Shown here piece by piece: positions 18,052-30,962 of a stretch of 64,000 bases of DNA; positions within the stretch are counted from its first letter, which is position 1, and the number at the start of each line of letters is the position of its first letter. The notes beneath the pieces were generated by a model. The model saw only the letters and a list, made by a program, of their open reading frames with translations, was not told the DNA's origin and searched no databases. This DNA comes from Pseudarthrobacter defluvii (GTDB lineage: Bacteria; Actinomycetota; Actinomycetes; Actinomycetales; Micrococcaceae): contig NZ_JAUSYG010000001.1 in NCBI RefSeq assembly GCF_030816725.1, positions 4,402,001 through 4,466,000 of the forward strand, read 5' to 3'. The position numbers and the translations under genes were made by a program.

Positions 18052-19017
18052 TCACTGGCGGACGTTTGGCGTTCCGTGCGTGTGGAACGTCTCGATGGTC
18101 TTCATGCCCCACGCCTGGCCTTTCCTGCGCTCCTCCTGGCTCCACTCCACCACTGGCGAGTCCGGGTCCAGCAGCAGGCGGGCCCCGGCGTTGGCCAGTT
18201 CGATCCGGTTGCCGCCGGGCTCCCAGACGTAGAGAAAGAATGTCTGGTTGATGGCGTGCTTGTGCGGCCCCGATTCAATGTGGATTCCGTTTTCAAGGAA
18301 GATGTCCGCGGCTTTGAGGATGTCCTCGCGGGTATCGGGGGCGAAGGCCACATGGTGGAGCCGGTTGCCGTGTTTGAGCCAGTCGTCCGAGTACACGATG
18401 TCGTAGGACTTGTTGTTGAAGTGGAACCACCAGGCGGCGTATCCTCCGTCGTCGAGCCGGATCCGCTCGCTTTCCCGCCCGCACAGGACGCCCGCCACGA
18501 ATTCCCCGTTGGCCACGACGTCCTTGGCAAGGAAATTGATGTGGTCCAGCCGCCGGGCGTTGACGCCGCGGCCGGGGAAAGCGGACGCCTGGTTCTTCAA
18601 CGCGGGCCTGTCGTCCGTGGCCACATACCGTTCCGTCCCGTAGTAGATGCCCATGAGGTGCCCGTCCGGGTCGCGGAAGGAGTACGTGGGCCCGGTCCCC
18701 ACCTCCCCGTCCTCCCAGCCAATGCCCAGGCCGGCGGCTTCGATGGCGGCCACCCTGCGGTCCAGCGCCTCCTGGCTGGTGGTCCGGAAGGTGGTGCGGC
18801 CGACGCCGGCATCGGCCGAGGCGGTGAGCTTCAGTGTGTAGAGCTGGTATTCGTCCCAGGTCCGCAGGTAGGCGGACTTGGTGCCGGCGCTGCTGGTTTC
18901 CGCTACGACGCGCATGGCAAGCAGGTCGCGGAAGAACCAGAGGCTCTCTTCAAAGACGGGAGTCAGCAGTTCCACATTCCCCAGGTGGGCGATGTCGAAC
19001 GAGGTATACCCGGTCAT
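18052..19017 (-). CDS. Extradiol ring-cleavage dioxygenase, VOC superfamily
   Basis: A 321-residue two-domain VOC (type I) extradiol dioxygenase like catechol 2,3-dioxygenase. The Fe(II) ligands of the C-terminal domain are His159 (DHINF), His221 or His222 (LHHVAF) and Glu273 (RIELANA), with spacing like that of XylE. The ATG chosen has GAGAGGA upstream; an earlier in-frame start lacks one. It lies between the LigU/GalD-type gene (34 bases upstream) and the aldehyde dehydrogenase. The operon partner acts on the gallate 4,5-cleavage product, so gallate or 3-O-methylgallate is the inferred substrate. Known gallate dioxygenases belong to the unrelated LigB family. Catechol or another substituted catechol remains possible. 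Confidence 0.82.
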   Translation of the reverse strand: MTGYTSFDIAHLGNVELLTPVFEESLWFFRDLLAMRVVAETSSAGTKSAYLRTWDEYQLYTLKLTASADAGVGRTTFRTTSQEALDRRVAAIEAAGLGIGWEDGEVGTGPTYSFRDPDGHLMGIYYGTERYVATDDRPALKNQASAFPGRGVNARRLDHINFLAKDVVANGEFVAGVLCGRESERIRLDDGGYAAWWFHFNNKSYDIVYSDDWLKHGNRLHHVAFAPDTREDILKAADIFLENGIHIESGPHKHAINQTFFLYVWEPGGNRIELANAGARLLLDPDSPVVEWSQEERRKGQAWGMKTIETFHTHGTPNVRQ

Positions 19018-19051
19018 GGAGCTGTCCTCTCTAAGGGTTGCGGTGCGGGAG

Positions 19052-22630
<3,579 letters not shown>

Positions 22631-22659
22631 CTACGCCCGCAGCCCAACCTCCCCAGTTC

Positions 22660-22896
22660 CTACGCCACCCGCCAGACGCTGCACTCGTCCGTATTGATTG
22701 CCTTGCGGAGGCCGGTGAGGTGGTCAAGGATCCAGACGACGCCGATGCCCGGGGCGGTCTCCTGGACGCTGCCGCGACGGACCACCACATCGTCGTAGGA
22801 CGGCCCCACCGAAAGGCGGGCTTCGATTTCGTCACCGCGGTGGAGCTGGTCCAGGGCGCGGATTCTGGTCACATTTGGGGTCGCTTTCGTCAACAT
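22660..22896 (-). CDS. Small conserved-looking hypothetical protein
   Basis: A 78-residue protein, not recognised. Its ATG has a strong AGGAGG site 7 bases upstream. The sequence has alternating charged and hydrophobic strands (DEIEARLSVG, DDVVVRRG, GIGVVWILDH) consistent with a small beta-rich fold. It is convergent with the DUF1932 gene and separate from the aminotransferase. Confidence 0.6.
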   Translation of the reverse strand: MLTKATPNVTRIRALDQLHRGDEIEARLSVGPSYDDVVVRRGSVQETAPGIGVVWILDHLTGLRKAINTDECSVWRVA

Positions 22897-23002
22897 TGGG
22901 GGCCTCCTGGCTGGAGCGGGTGCCGGCTCTTGCCTGCACTCACCAGTGTGGCCGCCCAATGTTGCGTGCCGGTTTCCCCGCTGTTAGGGACCGGTTAGTT
23001 CT

Positions 23003-24253
23003 TCACTCCGTCACTGTTTCCACCTCGAAGGCGGCCTCGCGGTTGCGGTAGGCGGCAAGGAACGTGGAGATCCGGCGGACCGCTTCCTCAATGTCCCGCA
23101 CGGACGGCAGGATGACGAATCGGAAGTGGTCCGGTGTGGGCCAGTTGAAGGCCGAGCCGTGCGACACCAGGATTTTCTGGTCCCGCAGCAGGTCCAGGAC
23201 AAACTGCTCGTCGCTGGCGATCGGATACAGCTCCGGGTCCAGGCGCGGGAACAGGTACATGGCGCCCGACGCCGGCACGCACGTTACGCCGGGGATGGCG
23301 GTGAGGAGCTTGTGGGCAAGGTCCCGCTGCTCCCGCAGCCGGCCGCCCGGCTGCACCAGCGCCTCAATGCTTTGGTACCCACCCAGGCAAGTCTGGATGG
23401 CGTGCTGCGCCGGAACGTTGGCGCACAGGCGCAGCGAGGCCAGCAGCTCCAGGCCCTCACGGTAGGCGGCCGTCGCGGCAAGCGGGCCGGTAATGGCCAC
23501 CCACCCCGCGCGGTAGCCCGGCATGCGGTAGGCCTTGGACAGGCCGCTGAAGGTCAGGCAACAGACGTCCTCGGCCACCGCTGCGGTGTGGATGTGCCGG
23601 GCGTCCGCGTACAGCACCTTCTCATAGATCTCGTCCGAAAACAGGACCAGGTTGTGCTTCCGGGCCAGGGCCGCGAACTGCTCCAGGATGTGCCGCGGGT
23701 AGACGGCGCCGGTGGGGTTGTTCGGGTTGATGATCACGATGCCCTTGGTGCGGCTGGTGATTTTTGCTTCCACATCCGCCATGTCCGGCCACCAGTTCTC
23801 CGCCTCGTCGCAAAGGTAGTGCACGGGCTTGCCGCCGGTCAGGGTGACGGCAGCAGTCCACAGGGGGTAGTCCGGTGCCGGAACCAGGATCTGGTCGCCG
23901 TTCTCCATGAAAGCCTGGAGGCACATGGAGATCAGTTCGCTGACGCCGTTGCCGATCACGATGTCCTCGACCCCGATGTTCATCAGGCCGCGGGTCTGGT
24001 AGTACTGCGAGATGGCTGTGCGAGCGGTGAAAATGCCCTTGGAATCGCTGTAACCCTGGGCGCCCCGCAGGTGGTGGATCATGTCCACCACCACTGACTC
24101 CGGTGCTTCCAGCCCGAACGGGGCGGTATCGCCGAGGTTCATCTTCAGAATCCGGTGTCCTTCGGCCTCCATGTTCTTGGCGGCCTGGAGGATGGGTCCG
24201 CGGAGCTCGTACCGGACGTTCTGGAGTTTGCTGGAGTGCTGCATGGCGTGCAT
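23003..24253 (-). CDS. PLP-dependent aminotransferase, AlaT-like (class I/II)
   Basis: A 416-residue fold-type I aminotransferase. Visible motifs are NPNNPTGAVY, the Asp-containing SDEIYEKV, and the PLP-lysine segment FSGLSKAYRMPGYRAGW. The pattern is close to AlaT/YfdZ-type enzymes that exchange amino groups between alanine and glutamate. A second Met three codons in could be the start. It stands alone after the fusion gene on the same strand. Substrate remains unproven. Confidence 0.85.
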   Translation of the reverse strand: MHAMQHSSKLQNVRYELRGPILQAAKNMEAEGHRILKMNLGDTAPFGLEAPESVVVDMIHHLRGAQGYSDSKGIFTARTAISQYYQTRGLMNIGVEDIVIGNGVSELISMCLQAFMENGDQILVPAPDYPLWTAAVTLTGGKPVHYLCDEAENWWPDMADVEAKITSRTKGIVIINPNNPTGAVYPRHILEQFAALARKHNLVLFSDEIYEKVLYADARHIHTAAVAEDVCCLTFSGLSKAYRMPGYRAGWVAITGPLAATAAYREGLELLASLRLCANVPAQHAIQTCLGGYQSIEALVQPGGRLREQRDLAHKLLTAIPGVTCVPASGAMYLFPRLDPELYPIASDEQFVLDLLRDQKILVSHGSAFNWPTPDHFRFVILPSVRDIEEAVRRISTFLAAYRNREAAFEVETVTE

Positions 24254-24292
24254 GGTTGATCTTTTCACAAAGTCCGACGCCGGACGGCCGGC

Positions 24293-27025
24293 TTACGGCG
24301 CCAGCCGGTCGCCTTTGCGGTGAACACGGAACCAGCGGTAGCCGTAGCGCCCCAGCTCCACGGTGAAGCTCCCGTCACGCTCCAGGGCGACGTTGCCGCC
24401 GTCGAACAGGTCCAGCAGCATGGCACCGCGGAAATCCCCTGATGGACCATCGTTCGCCCCCAAACTCCCGCTGACCTTCACCGGATCCTGGCCGAAGTTG
24501 TGCAGCAGCACCAGCGTCCCGCCGTCGGAACTGCAGGTATGGGCGAATACCGCGGGCTCACCCTGGTCGATGACCGCGAAACTGCCCCAGCCCAGCTCGG
24601 CTGCCTCGCGGTACCGGGCGATCAGCTTGGCCATGAAATTGAACAGGGACTCCGGGTCCCGCTTGGCGGCAGCGGCATTGACCCGGTCCGGCCCGTATTC
24701 CCCGCGCACCACCGGTGCCACCAGATCGGTGGTTTTGGCGTTTGAAAAACCGCCGTTCTTCTCGCTGTTCCACTGCATCGGAGTGCGGACGGCGGCGCGG
24801 CCCTTCTGCCGGAGGTCTTCGCCCATGCCGAGTTCCTCACCGTAGAACAGCACCGGGGTGCCGGGCAGGGAGAACATCAGGGCGTACACCATCCGCATGC
24901 GCTCCTGGTCCCCGTCGAGCATTGGCGGCAGCCTCCGCCGCAGTCCCCGCCCGTAGATCTGCATGGCCTTCTCCGGCCCGAACGCCGCAAAGACCTCCTG
25001 GCGCTCGCCGTCACTGAGCTTGTCCAGCGTGAGCTCGTCGTGGTTCCGCACGAACATGGCCCACTGGTTGTCCGGGTTGATCCGCGGCCTGCCCTTCAGT
25101 GTCTCCGCCAGGGGCCGCGCATCCTGCCGGGCCAGGGACAGGTAGAGGTGCTGCATGGACAGGAAATCGAACTGCATGTTCAGCTCGTTGCCCTCCACCC
25201 CGCCGAAGTACTCCAGCTGCTCCTTGTAGGACAGGTTCACCTCGCCCAGCAGCACCGCGCTGCCGTTGCGCCGGTCCAGGAAACTGCGCAGCGCCCTGAG
25301 GTAGCCGTGCGGGTTGATTTTGGCTGCCTGGTCCTTGGGTTCGCCCCTGGTCTCCAGGAAGAACGGCACGGCGTCCAGCCGGAAGCCGTCCAGTCCCAGT
25401 TCCAGCCACAGTCCCATGGCTTTGGCGATCTGGTCCCGGACCTGGGGATTGGTGACGTTCAGGTCCGGCTGGTACCTGGCGAACATGTGCAGGTACCACT
25501 CGCCGGTGGCCTCGTCCCGGGTCCAGAGCGAGTTCTCCTCCCCGGGGAACACCACCTCGGCGGAGGTGTCCGGGGGCGTGTCCTTCCGCCACACGTAGAA
25601 GTCGCGGTAAGGATTGTCCGTCGATTTCCTGGCCTCCACGAACCACGGATGCTGGTTGGAGGTGTGGTTGACCACGAAGTCCGCGATCACCCGCATCCCC
25701 CGGTCCTTCGCGGCGCGGATGAACTCCACCAGGTCACCCAGCGTGCCGAGCCGGGGGTCAACGTTGAAGAAATCCGTCACGTCGTACCCGTCGTCACGGT
25801 CGGGGGACGGGTAGAACGGCATCAGCCAGAGGCAGGTCACGCCCAGTGCAGCGAGGTAGTCCACGCGCTGGGTGAGGCCCGCGAAGTCACCGCAGCCGTC
25901 GCCGTCGTCGTCAAAGAAGGTCTCCACGTCCAGGCAGTAGATGACGGCGTTCTTCCACCACAGGTCGGACGTCTCCGCGATCCTCATTTCCGGAGCGTCC
26001 GACGCCGGAGCGGCAGCCGCGCGGACCAGCTGCGGTCCAGCGGGGATTCCGGCAGCCGCGGTTCCGCGGGTGCGCAGCTGCGGCAGGACGTCCGCAGCGA
26101 ACGCGTCGATGAAGGGGGCCTGCTCCTGGCCCACGAAGTGCAGGTACAGCTCGTCGAAGCCCAACTCCGCGTACCCGCCCAGCCAGTCCACGTGCTCGGC
26201 GAGGCTGGCCGAGATGTTGACCGTGCCGCGGACCTGCTCCTCGCGCACATGCTCGCCCACGCCGTCGAAATGTCCCGCTGTGGGCAGGTCCCAGGGAATG
26301 GGAGGGGCAAAGGTGTTGGTCCGCCACTGGTCCAGGGCGATGGCCGCGGCTTCATCCCCGGTGCCGGCCCAGGACAGGTGCACCTGCAGCACGGCCTTCC
26401 CTTGGCCCCCGCTGTCGCGGTAGGCGGCCAGCATCTCGCGCAACTTGGGCGCCGGCTGGTTGACCGTGACCAGGCCGTCCGCCCAGGCCGCTGCCCGGCG
26501 TGCTGTTTCGACGCTGATGGCAGGTGCGATCAGGGGCGGTGGGGCGTCCGGGACCTCCCAGATCCGGGCCTGCTCCACTGTCACCAGGCCCCGGTGGGTG
26601 ACTTCCTCGCCGCGGTGGAGGCGGCGGATCACGTCCACGCATTCCTCCAGGCGGTGCTGCCTGATGTCCTTCGGCGGCCACGCGTCCCCGGTGATGTGTT
26701 CGTTCATGTTTTCTCCGCTGCCCGGTGCGAGCCAGAACCTGCCGGGAAACATGCTGGCCAGCGTTGCGGAGGCGTGGGCGATGATCGCCGGGTGGTACCG
26801 CTGGCCCGGTGCCGTCACCACCCCGAACCGCAGGCCGGTGGTGGCCAGCGCCGCCCCCAGCCAGGACCACGCGAAGCCGGAATGCCCCTGCCGCGCGGAC
26901 CACGGTTCGATGTGGTCGGAGCACATTGCCGCGTCGAAGCCTGCACGCTCCGCATGCTGGACGTCCTTCAATAACTGGCCGGGACCGATTTGTTCGTGGG
27001 AAGCGTGAAAGCCTACGGTAACCAT
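24293..27025 (-). CDS. Fusion: LLM flavin oxidoreductase plus GH13 alpha-glucan hydrolase
   Basis: A 910-residue two-part protein. Residues 1 to about 320 form a luciferase-like (LLM class) oxidoreductase starting MVTVGFHASHEQIGPGQ, of the type described as non-F420 flavin-using. After a short Ala-rich linker, residues from about 347 form a GH13 domain of the trehalose synthase/alpha-amylase group. The catalytic set is DGFRLDAV, LLGEVN and RNHDEL. The frame is continuous through the linker, so this is one gene. An internal ATG at the GH13 start lacks a clear ribosome site. The joint function is unknown; the GH13 part should act on alpha-1,4-glucans or trehalose-type substrates. Confidence 0.85.
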   Translation of the reverse strand: MVTVGFHASHEQIGPGQLLKDVQHAERAGFDAAMCSDHIEPWSARQGHSGFAWSWLGAALATTGLRFGVVTAPGQRYHPAIIAHASATLASMFPGRFWLAPGSGENMNEHITGDAWPPKDIRQHRLEECVDVIRRLHRGEEVTHRGLVTVEQARIWEVPDAPPPLIAPAISVETARRAAAWADGLVTVNQPAPKLREMLAAYRDSGGQGKAVLQVHLSWAGTGDEAAAIALDQWRTNTFAPPIPWDLPTAGHFDGVGEHVREEQVRGTVNISASLAEHVDWLGGYAELGFDELYLHFVGQEQAPFIDAFAADVLPQLRTRGTAAAGIPAGPQLVRAAAAPASDAPEMRIAETSDLWWKNAVIYCLDVETFFDDDGDGCGDFAGLTQRVDYLAALGVTCLWLMPFYPSPDRDDGYDVTDFFNVDPRLGTLGDLVEFIRAAKDRGMRVIADFVVNHTSNQHPWFVEARKSTDNPYRDFYVWRKDTPPDTSAEVVFPGEENSLWTRDEATGEWYLHMFARYQPDLNVTNPQVRDQIAKAMGLWLELGLDGFRLDAVPFFLETRGEPKDQAAKINPHGYLRALRSFLDRRNGSAVLLGEVNLSYKEQLEYFGGVEGNELNMQFDFLSMQHLYLSLARQDARPLAETLKGRPRINPDNQWAMFVRNHDELTLDKLSDGERQEVFAAFGPEKAMQIYGRGLRRRLPPMLDGDQERMRMVYALMFSLPGTPVLFYGEELGMGEDLRQKGRAAVRTPMQWNSEKNGGFSNAKTTDLVAPVVRGEYGPDRVNAAAAKRDPESLFNFMAKLIARYREAAELGWGSFAVIDQGEPAVFAHTCSSDGGTLVLLHNFGQDPVKVSGSLGANDGPSGDFRGAMLLDLFDGGNVALERDGSFTVELGRYGYRWFRVHRKGDRLAP

Positions 27026-27189
27026 CGTTAAGCTGTACCGTCCCGGAGCCGCGGTGTCGAGAGGCTTACCTGGGTAGCCGTGGTGGTTCGGCGGCACGCC
27101 CTGCGCTGCTTGTCCGATAAGTTTAGGACTTGTAGTACTTCATCCTGCTGCAGTGCAGGGTGCAACGGAACCGGAAGGAAGTACCCCAC

Positions 27190-28113
27190 GTGGGCGGTGT
27201 GCTGATCGGACTGGCGGTGATCGGCGTCGTCATCGCCGTCGGATACGTCGCCGCGCGCTGCGGACTGGGCGACGAACCCACCATCTCGGCGTTGACCCGC
27301 ACCGCCTTCTTCATCACCAACCCGGTGCTGCTCTTCACGGTGGTGCTGAAATCGGACCTCTCCGTGGTCTTTTCCGCCTATGTTCCGCTGGCCATGATCA
27401 CCGCCGCTGTCACCGCACTGTTGTATGTGGCCGCCAGCCGCATCTGGTTCCGGAGGCCGCTGGCAGAAACCGCTGTCGGTGCCATGGCGGGGTCCTACGT
27501 CAACGCCAACAACATCGGCATCCCCATCACGCTCTACGCCCTGGGCGACGCCACCCCTGTCGCCCCGGTCCTGCTGGTCCAGCTGCTCCTTTTCGCCCCT
27601 TTGGTCCTGACGCTGCTTGACCTGTCCGAGGCGGGCCGGTTCTCTCCCCGGCTGATGCTGACACAGCCTTTCCGCAACCCCATGATCATCGCCTCGCTCC
27701 TGGGCGTGGTCCTGGCCGCATTCCACGTGCAGCTCCCGGCCCCGGTCATGGCGCCGCTGACGCTCCTGGGCGGTGCGGCGGTCCCGGTGGTGCTGCTGGC
27801 GTTCGGCATGTCACTGCACGGAACCAAAATGCTCAAAAGCGGCGGGCACACGGCCGAAATCCTCACTGCCACGGCACTCAAGTCCGCGGTCATGCCAGCG
27901 GTGGCGTTCGTCGTCGGACGCTTCCTGTTCAACCTGGACCACCGCATGCTTTTGGGCGTCGTGCTCATGGCGGCCCTTCCCTCGGCCCAGAACGTCTTCC
28001 TGTTTGCCAGTAAATACGGGCGAGGGGTGGCCGTGGCGCGTGACACCATCCTGCTCTCCACCGCGGCTGCTGCGCCTGTGCTGGTGCTGATCGTTTGGTT
28101 GCTGGCCGCCTGA
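27190..28113 (+). CDS. AEC (auxin efflux carrier) family transporter
   Basis: A 307-residue membrane protein with about ten hydrophobic segments. The NANNIGIPI segment and the C-terminal MAALPSAQNVFLFASKYG segment are typical of bacterial AEC carriers, which move organic acids or amino acids. The GTG start follows GGAAGGAAG. The gene is divergent from the fusion gene. Substrate not assignable. Confidence 0.85.
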   Translation: MGGVLIGLAVIGVVIAVGYVAARCGLGDEPTISALTRTAFFITNPVLLFTVVLKSDLSVVFSAYVPLAMITAAVTALLYVAASRIWFRRPLAETAVGAMAGSYVNANNIGIPITLYALGDATPVAPVLLVQLLLFAPLVLTLLDLSEAGRFSPRLMLTQPFRNPMIIASLLGVVLAAFHVQLPAPVMAPLTLLGGAAVPVVLLAFGMSLHGTKMLKSGGHTAEILTATALKSAVMPAVAFVVGRFLFNLDHRMLLGVVLMAALPSAQNVFLFASKYGRGVAVARDTILLSTAAAAPVLVLIVWLLAA

Positions 28114-28165
28114 CGTCAGCGTGCCGCCCTACCGCCCGTGGCGCCGCCCGGGCAAGAATGGGCCT

Positions 28166-29254
28166 ATGGAACTTCCAGTGATGCCGCCCGTCCCGCCCAT
28201 GCTCGCCAAGGCCGTCAGCGGCATCGACGGCATTCCCGCGGGCGGGGACCTCAGTTACGAGCCCAAGTGGGACGGCTTCCGCTCCATCATCTTCCGGGAC
28301 GGCGATGACCTGGAGATCGGCAGCCGCAACGAAAAACCCATGACCCGCTACTTTCCGGAACTTGTGGCGGCACTTAAGGAGAACCTGCCGCAGCGCTGCG
28401 TGGTGGACGGCGAGATCATCCTGATCGGCGGCTCCGGGGACCGGCTGGACTTCGACACCCTGCAGCAGCGGATCCACCCCGCCGCCAGCCGCGTGAAGTT
28501 GCTGGCCCAGCAAACCCCGGCCAGCTTCGTGGCCTTCGACCTCCTGGCCCTGGATGGTGATGACTACACGGGCAGGCCGTTCAGCGAACGGCGGGCAGCG
28601 CTGGAGAAAGCGCTCGCGGCCAGCAAGGCCCCGGTGCACCTGACGGCGGCCACCACGGACAGGGACACGGCCGGCCGGTGGTTCGAGCAGTTCGAAGGGG
28701 CCGGGCTGGACGGCATCGTGGCCAAGCGGCTGGACGGCAGGTATGAGCCGGACAAGCGGGTGATGTTCAAGGTCAAGCATGAGCGCACTGCGGACTGCGT
28801 GGTGGCCGGCTACCGGCTCCACAAGAGCGGGCCGGACGCCATCGGCTCGTTGCTGCTGGGCCTGTACAAGGACGACGGCGGCCTGGCCAGCGTGGGCGTG
28901 ATCGGTGCCTTCCCGATGAAGCGGCGAAGGGAATTGTTCGAACAGCTCCAGCCACTGGTGACCGATTTCGAGGGCCACCCCTGGGCATGGGGCAAGCAGG
29001 AAGAGGGCGAGCGGACCCCGCGGAACGCCGAAGGCAGCCGGTGGAGCGGAACGAAGGACCTGTCCTTCGTTCCGCTCCGGCCCGAACTGGTGGTGGAGGT
29101 CCGCTACGACCACATGGAGGGTGACCGGTTCCGCCACACGGCCCAGTTCAACCGCTGGCGGCCGGACCGGGACCCGGAATCGTGCACCTACGAGCAGTTG
29201 GAGGAGCCGGTCAACTTCGACCTCGCCTCGGTGCTGGAGACCGGCCGGGGGTAG
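28166..29254 (+). CDS. ligC: ATP-dependent DNA ligase, LigC type
   Basis: A 362-residue ATP-dependent DNA ligase. The adenylation motif I is KWDGFR with the nucleotide-accepting Lys near residue 36. Later motifs include DGEI, FDLLALDGDDY and the motif V region FKVKHERTADCVV, followed by an OB-fold. It has no polymerase or nuclease domain, as in the short LigC enzymes of mycobacteria used in repair or end-joining. The ATG start is moderately supported. A bidirectional terminator follows. Confidence 0.88.
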   Translation: MELPVMPPVPPMLAKAVSGIDGIPAGGDLSYEPKWDGFRSIIFRDGDDLEIGSRNEKPMTRYFPELVAALKENLPQRCVVDGEIILIGGSGDRLDFDTLQQRIHPAASRVKLLAQQTPASFVAFDLLALDGDDYTGRPFSERRAALEKALAASKAPVHLTAATTDRDTAGRWFEQFEGAGLDGIVAKRLDGRYEPDKRVMFKVKHERTADCVVAGYRLHKSGPDAIGSLLLGLYKDDGGLASVGVIGAFPMKRRRELFEQLQPLVTDFEGHPWAWGKQEEGERTPRNAEGSRWSGTKDLSFVPLRPELVVEVRYDHMEGDRFRHTAQFNRWRPDRDPESCTYEQLEEPVNFDLASVLETGRG

Positions 29255-29343
29255 CGGCTGCTGGCGGGCGCCTGGCCTGGCGCCGTCGTCGTGCATTCCT
29301 GCCCGGTTGCTGTTGCCCAGCCCGGTGCAGCGGCACAGAAAAA

Positions 29344-29384
29344 CCGCCACCCCTGGACCTTTCAGGAAGTGGCGGGCTTTCTTT
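29344..29384. terminator. Bidirectional terminator between ligC and the shikimate MFS gene
   Basis: Arms CCGCCAC (29344-29350) and GTGGCGG (29369-29375), with an inner CCTG/CAGG pair, are flanked by five As on the left and GCTTTCTTT on the right. It therefore works for both convergent genes. Confidence 0.7.
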
Positions 29385-29411
29385 GCGAAGTAACTGGGCT
29401 GGAGCGCGCTC

Positions 29412-30731
29412 CTACTTCAGGCCGAGCTGCTTTGTGGGGGTCCGGAAGGACTCCTTGGCGGTCAACGCCGACACGGCGGCGACGGCGCAGATGATGGCGG
29501 TGAAGATGCTGATCTGAACCCAGCCGCCGGGCTTGATTCCGCCCATGGCAGCGACGATGGCCGGGGCAAACCCTGCCATCAGGAAGCCCAGCTGGGTGCC
29601 GATGGCAAGGCCGGAAAAGCGGACCTTGGTGCTGAACATTTCGGCGTAGAAGGACGGCCAGACGGCGTTGGCTGCTGCGTAGCCACCGGAGAAGTAGCCG
29701 ATGGCGGCCAGGAACATCAGCGGGACGCTGCCGGACTCCAGGCTCAGCAGGAACACGGGGGTCAGGAGTGCGCTGGCCAGGGCGCCGTAGATGAAGACCG
29801 GCTTGCGGCCGACCCTGTCCGCCAGCATTCCAAAGAGGGGCTGGGTGCCCAGGGCCACAATGTTGGCGGCCACCACCAGCCACAGGGTGGTGGTGCCGTC
29901 GACGCCGGCCACGGTCTTGGCATAGCTGATGGCCAGGGTGCCGAACACGGTGGAGACGGCGGCAATAAAGGCGCAGCAGATGACGCGCAGGACGTCCCGC
30001 CAGTGGCCCTTGAGCAGGTCCGCCACGGGAAGCTTGGCGATCTCGGCGTTCTTCCGGGCTTCCTCGAAGGCGGGCGGCTCGTGCAGGGTGCGGCGGATGA
30101 GGAACGCAACCACAACCACCACGGCGCTGAGCCAGAACGGGATGCGCCAGCCGATGCCGTACTTGATGTCATCCGGCAGGGCCAGGACGGGAATGAACAC
30201 CAGGGCTGCGAGGATCTGGCCGCCCTGGGTGCCGGTGAGGGTCCAGGAGGTGAAGAAGGAACGGCGGTTGTCCGGGGCGTGCTCGAGGGTCATGGACGAG
30301 GCACCGGCCTGCTCGCCTGCGGCGGAGAGGCCCTGGCAGAGCCGGGCGATCACGAGCAGGGCCGGAGCCCACCAGCCGACGGTCTTGAAGTCCGGCAGGC
30401 AGCCGATCACGAAGGTGGAAGCTCCCATGAGCAGCAGCGTGAACATCAGGACCTTCCGGCGGCCCACGCGGTCACCGAAGTGGCCAAGGATTATCGCCCC
30501 GACCGGGCGCGCCACATAGGCGAAACCGAAGGTCGCGAAAGACATGATGGCCGCGTTCGTGTCGGCGTCCGGGAAAAAGACCTTGGGGAAGATGAGGGCG
30601 GCCGCGGATCCGAAGATGAAGAAGTCGTAATACTCGACGGCACTGCCCAGGAAGCTGGCGACGGCTGCCTTCTTGGGCGTGCCGGCGTGGGTGAGTGCAC
30701 CCTCCCCGGCGGATGGAAGTGTCTGGCTCAT
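29412..30731 (-). CDS. MFS transporter, metabolite:H+ symporter family (quinate/shikimate-type)
   Basis: A 439-residue MFS protein with twelve predicted membrane segments. The MHS subfamily signs are visible: an N-terminal SFLGSAVEYYDFFIFG and the loop GHFGDRVGRRKVL. ShiA-like carriers of this group import shikimate, and actinobacterial qsu clusters carry one. It is divergent from the IclR gene and next to qsuD-qsuB, so quinate or shikimate uptake is inferred. The ATG has AAGGAA 7 bases upstream; longer in-frame starts would add a hydrophilic extension through the promoter. Confidence 0.85.
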   Translation of the reverse strand: MSQTLPSAGEGALTHAGTPKKAAVASFLGSAVEYYDFFIFGSAAALIFPKVFFPDADTNAAIMSFATFGFAYVARPVGAIILGHFGDRVGRRKVLMFTLLLMGASTFVIGCLPDFKTVGWWAPALLVIARLCQGLSAAGEQAGASSMTLEHAPDNRRSFFTSWTLTGTQGGQILAALVFIPVLALPDDIKYGIGWRIPFWLSAVVVVVAFLIRRTLHEPPAFEEARKNAEIAKLPVADLLKGHWRDVLRVICCAFIAAVSTVFGTLAISYAKTVAGVDGTTTLWLVVAANIVALGTQPLFGMLADRVGRKPVFIYGALASALLTPVFLLSLESGSVPLMFLAAIGYFSGGYAAANAVWPSFYAEMFSTKVRFSGLAIGTQLGFLMAGFAPAIVAAMGGIKPGGWVQISIFTAIICAVAAVSALTAKESFRTPTKQLGLK

Positions 30732-30749
30732 GGTGTTCCTTTGATGTGA

Positions 30750-30760
30750 CGACATTGTCG
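30750..30760. promoter_or_regulatory. Palindrome CGACA-T-TGTCG before the MFS gene
   Basis: A perfect 11-base dyad in the 231-base divergent region between the MFS and IclR genes, 19 bases from the MFS start. A second short palindrome, CAATATTG, lies at 30951-30958 just before the iclR start. Either could be an IclR site. Nothing else is evident in the gap. Confidence 0.35.
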
Positions 30761-30962
30761 CGGATGGATCTGGTGGTCGCAGCCGCCGTTGCCTTGGTGC
30801 GGGCTGGGGATGCGGCTGGGAGTCCGGAAGAAGACCCGGCATTCGTAGCCACATGGTGGGAGCTACTTTTGCAATATAGAAACTATGGCTGTGAGTGCGG
30901 TCACGTGTCAAGAAAATAATCACCATCTAGAAGCAGCTCTCACAATGTGGCAATATTGAGGC

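Noticed and set aside
25040..26974. Long plus-strand open frame opposite the LLM-GH13 fusion
   Set aside because: It is antisense to conserved GH13 and flavoprotein motifs and has no support of its own.
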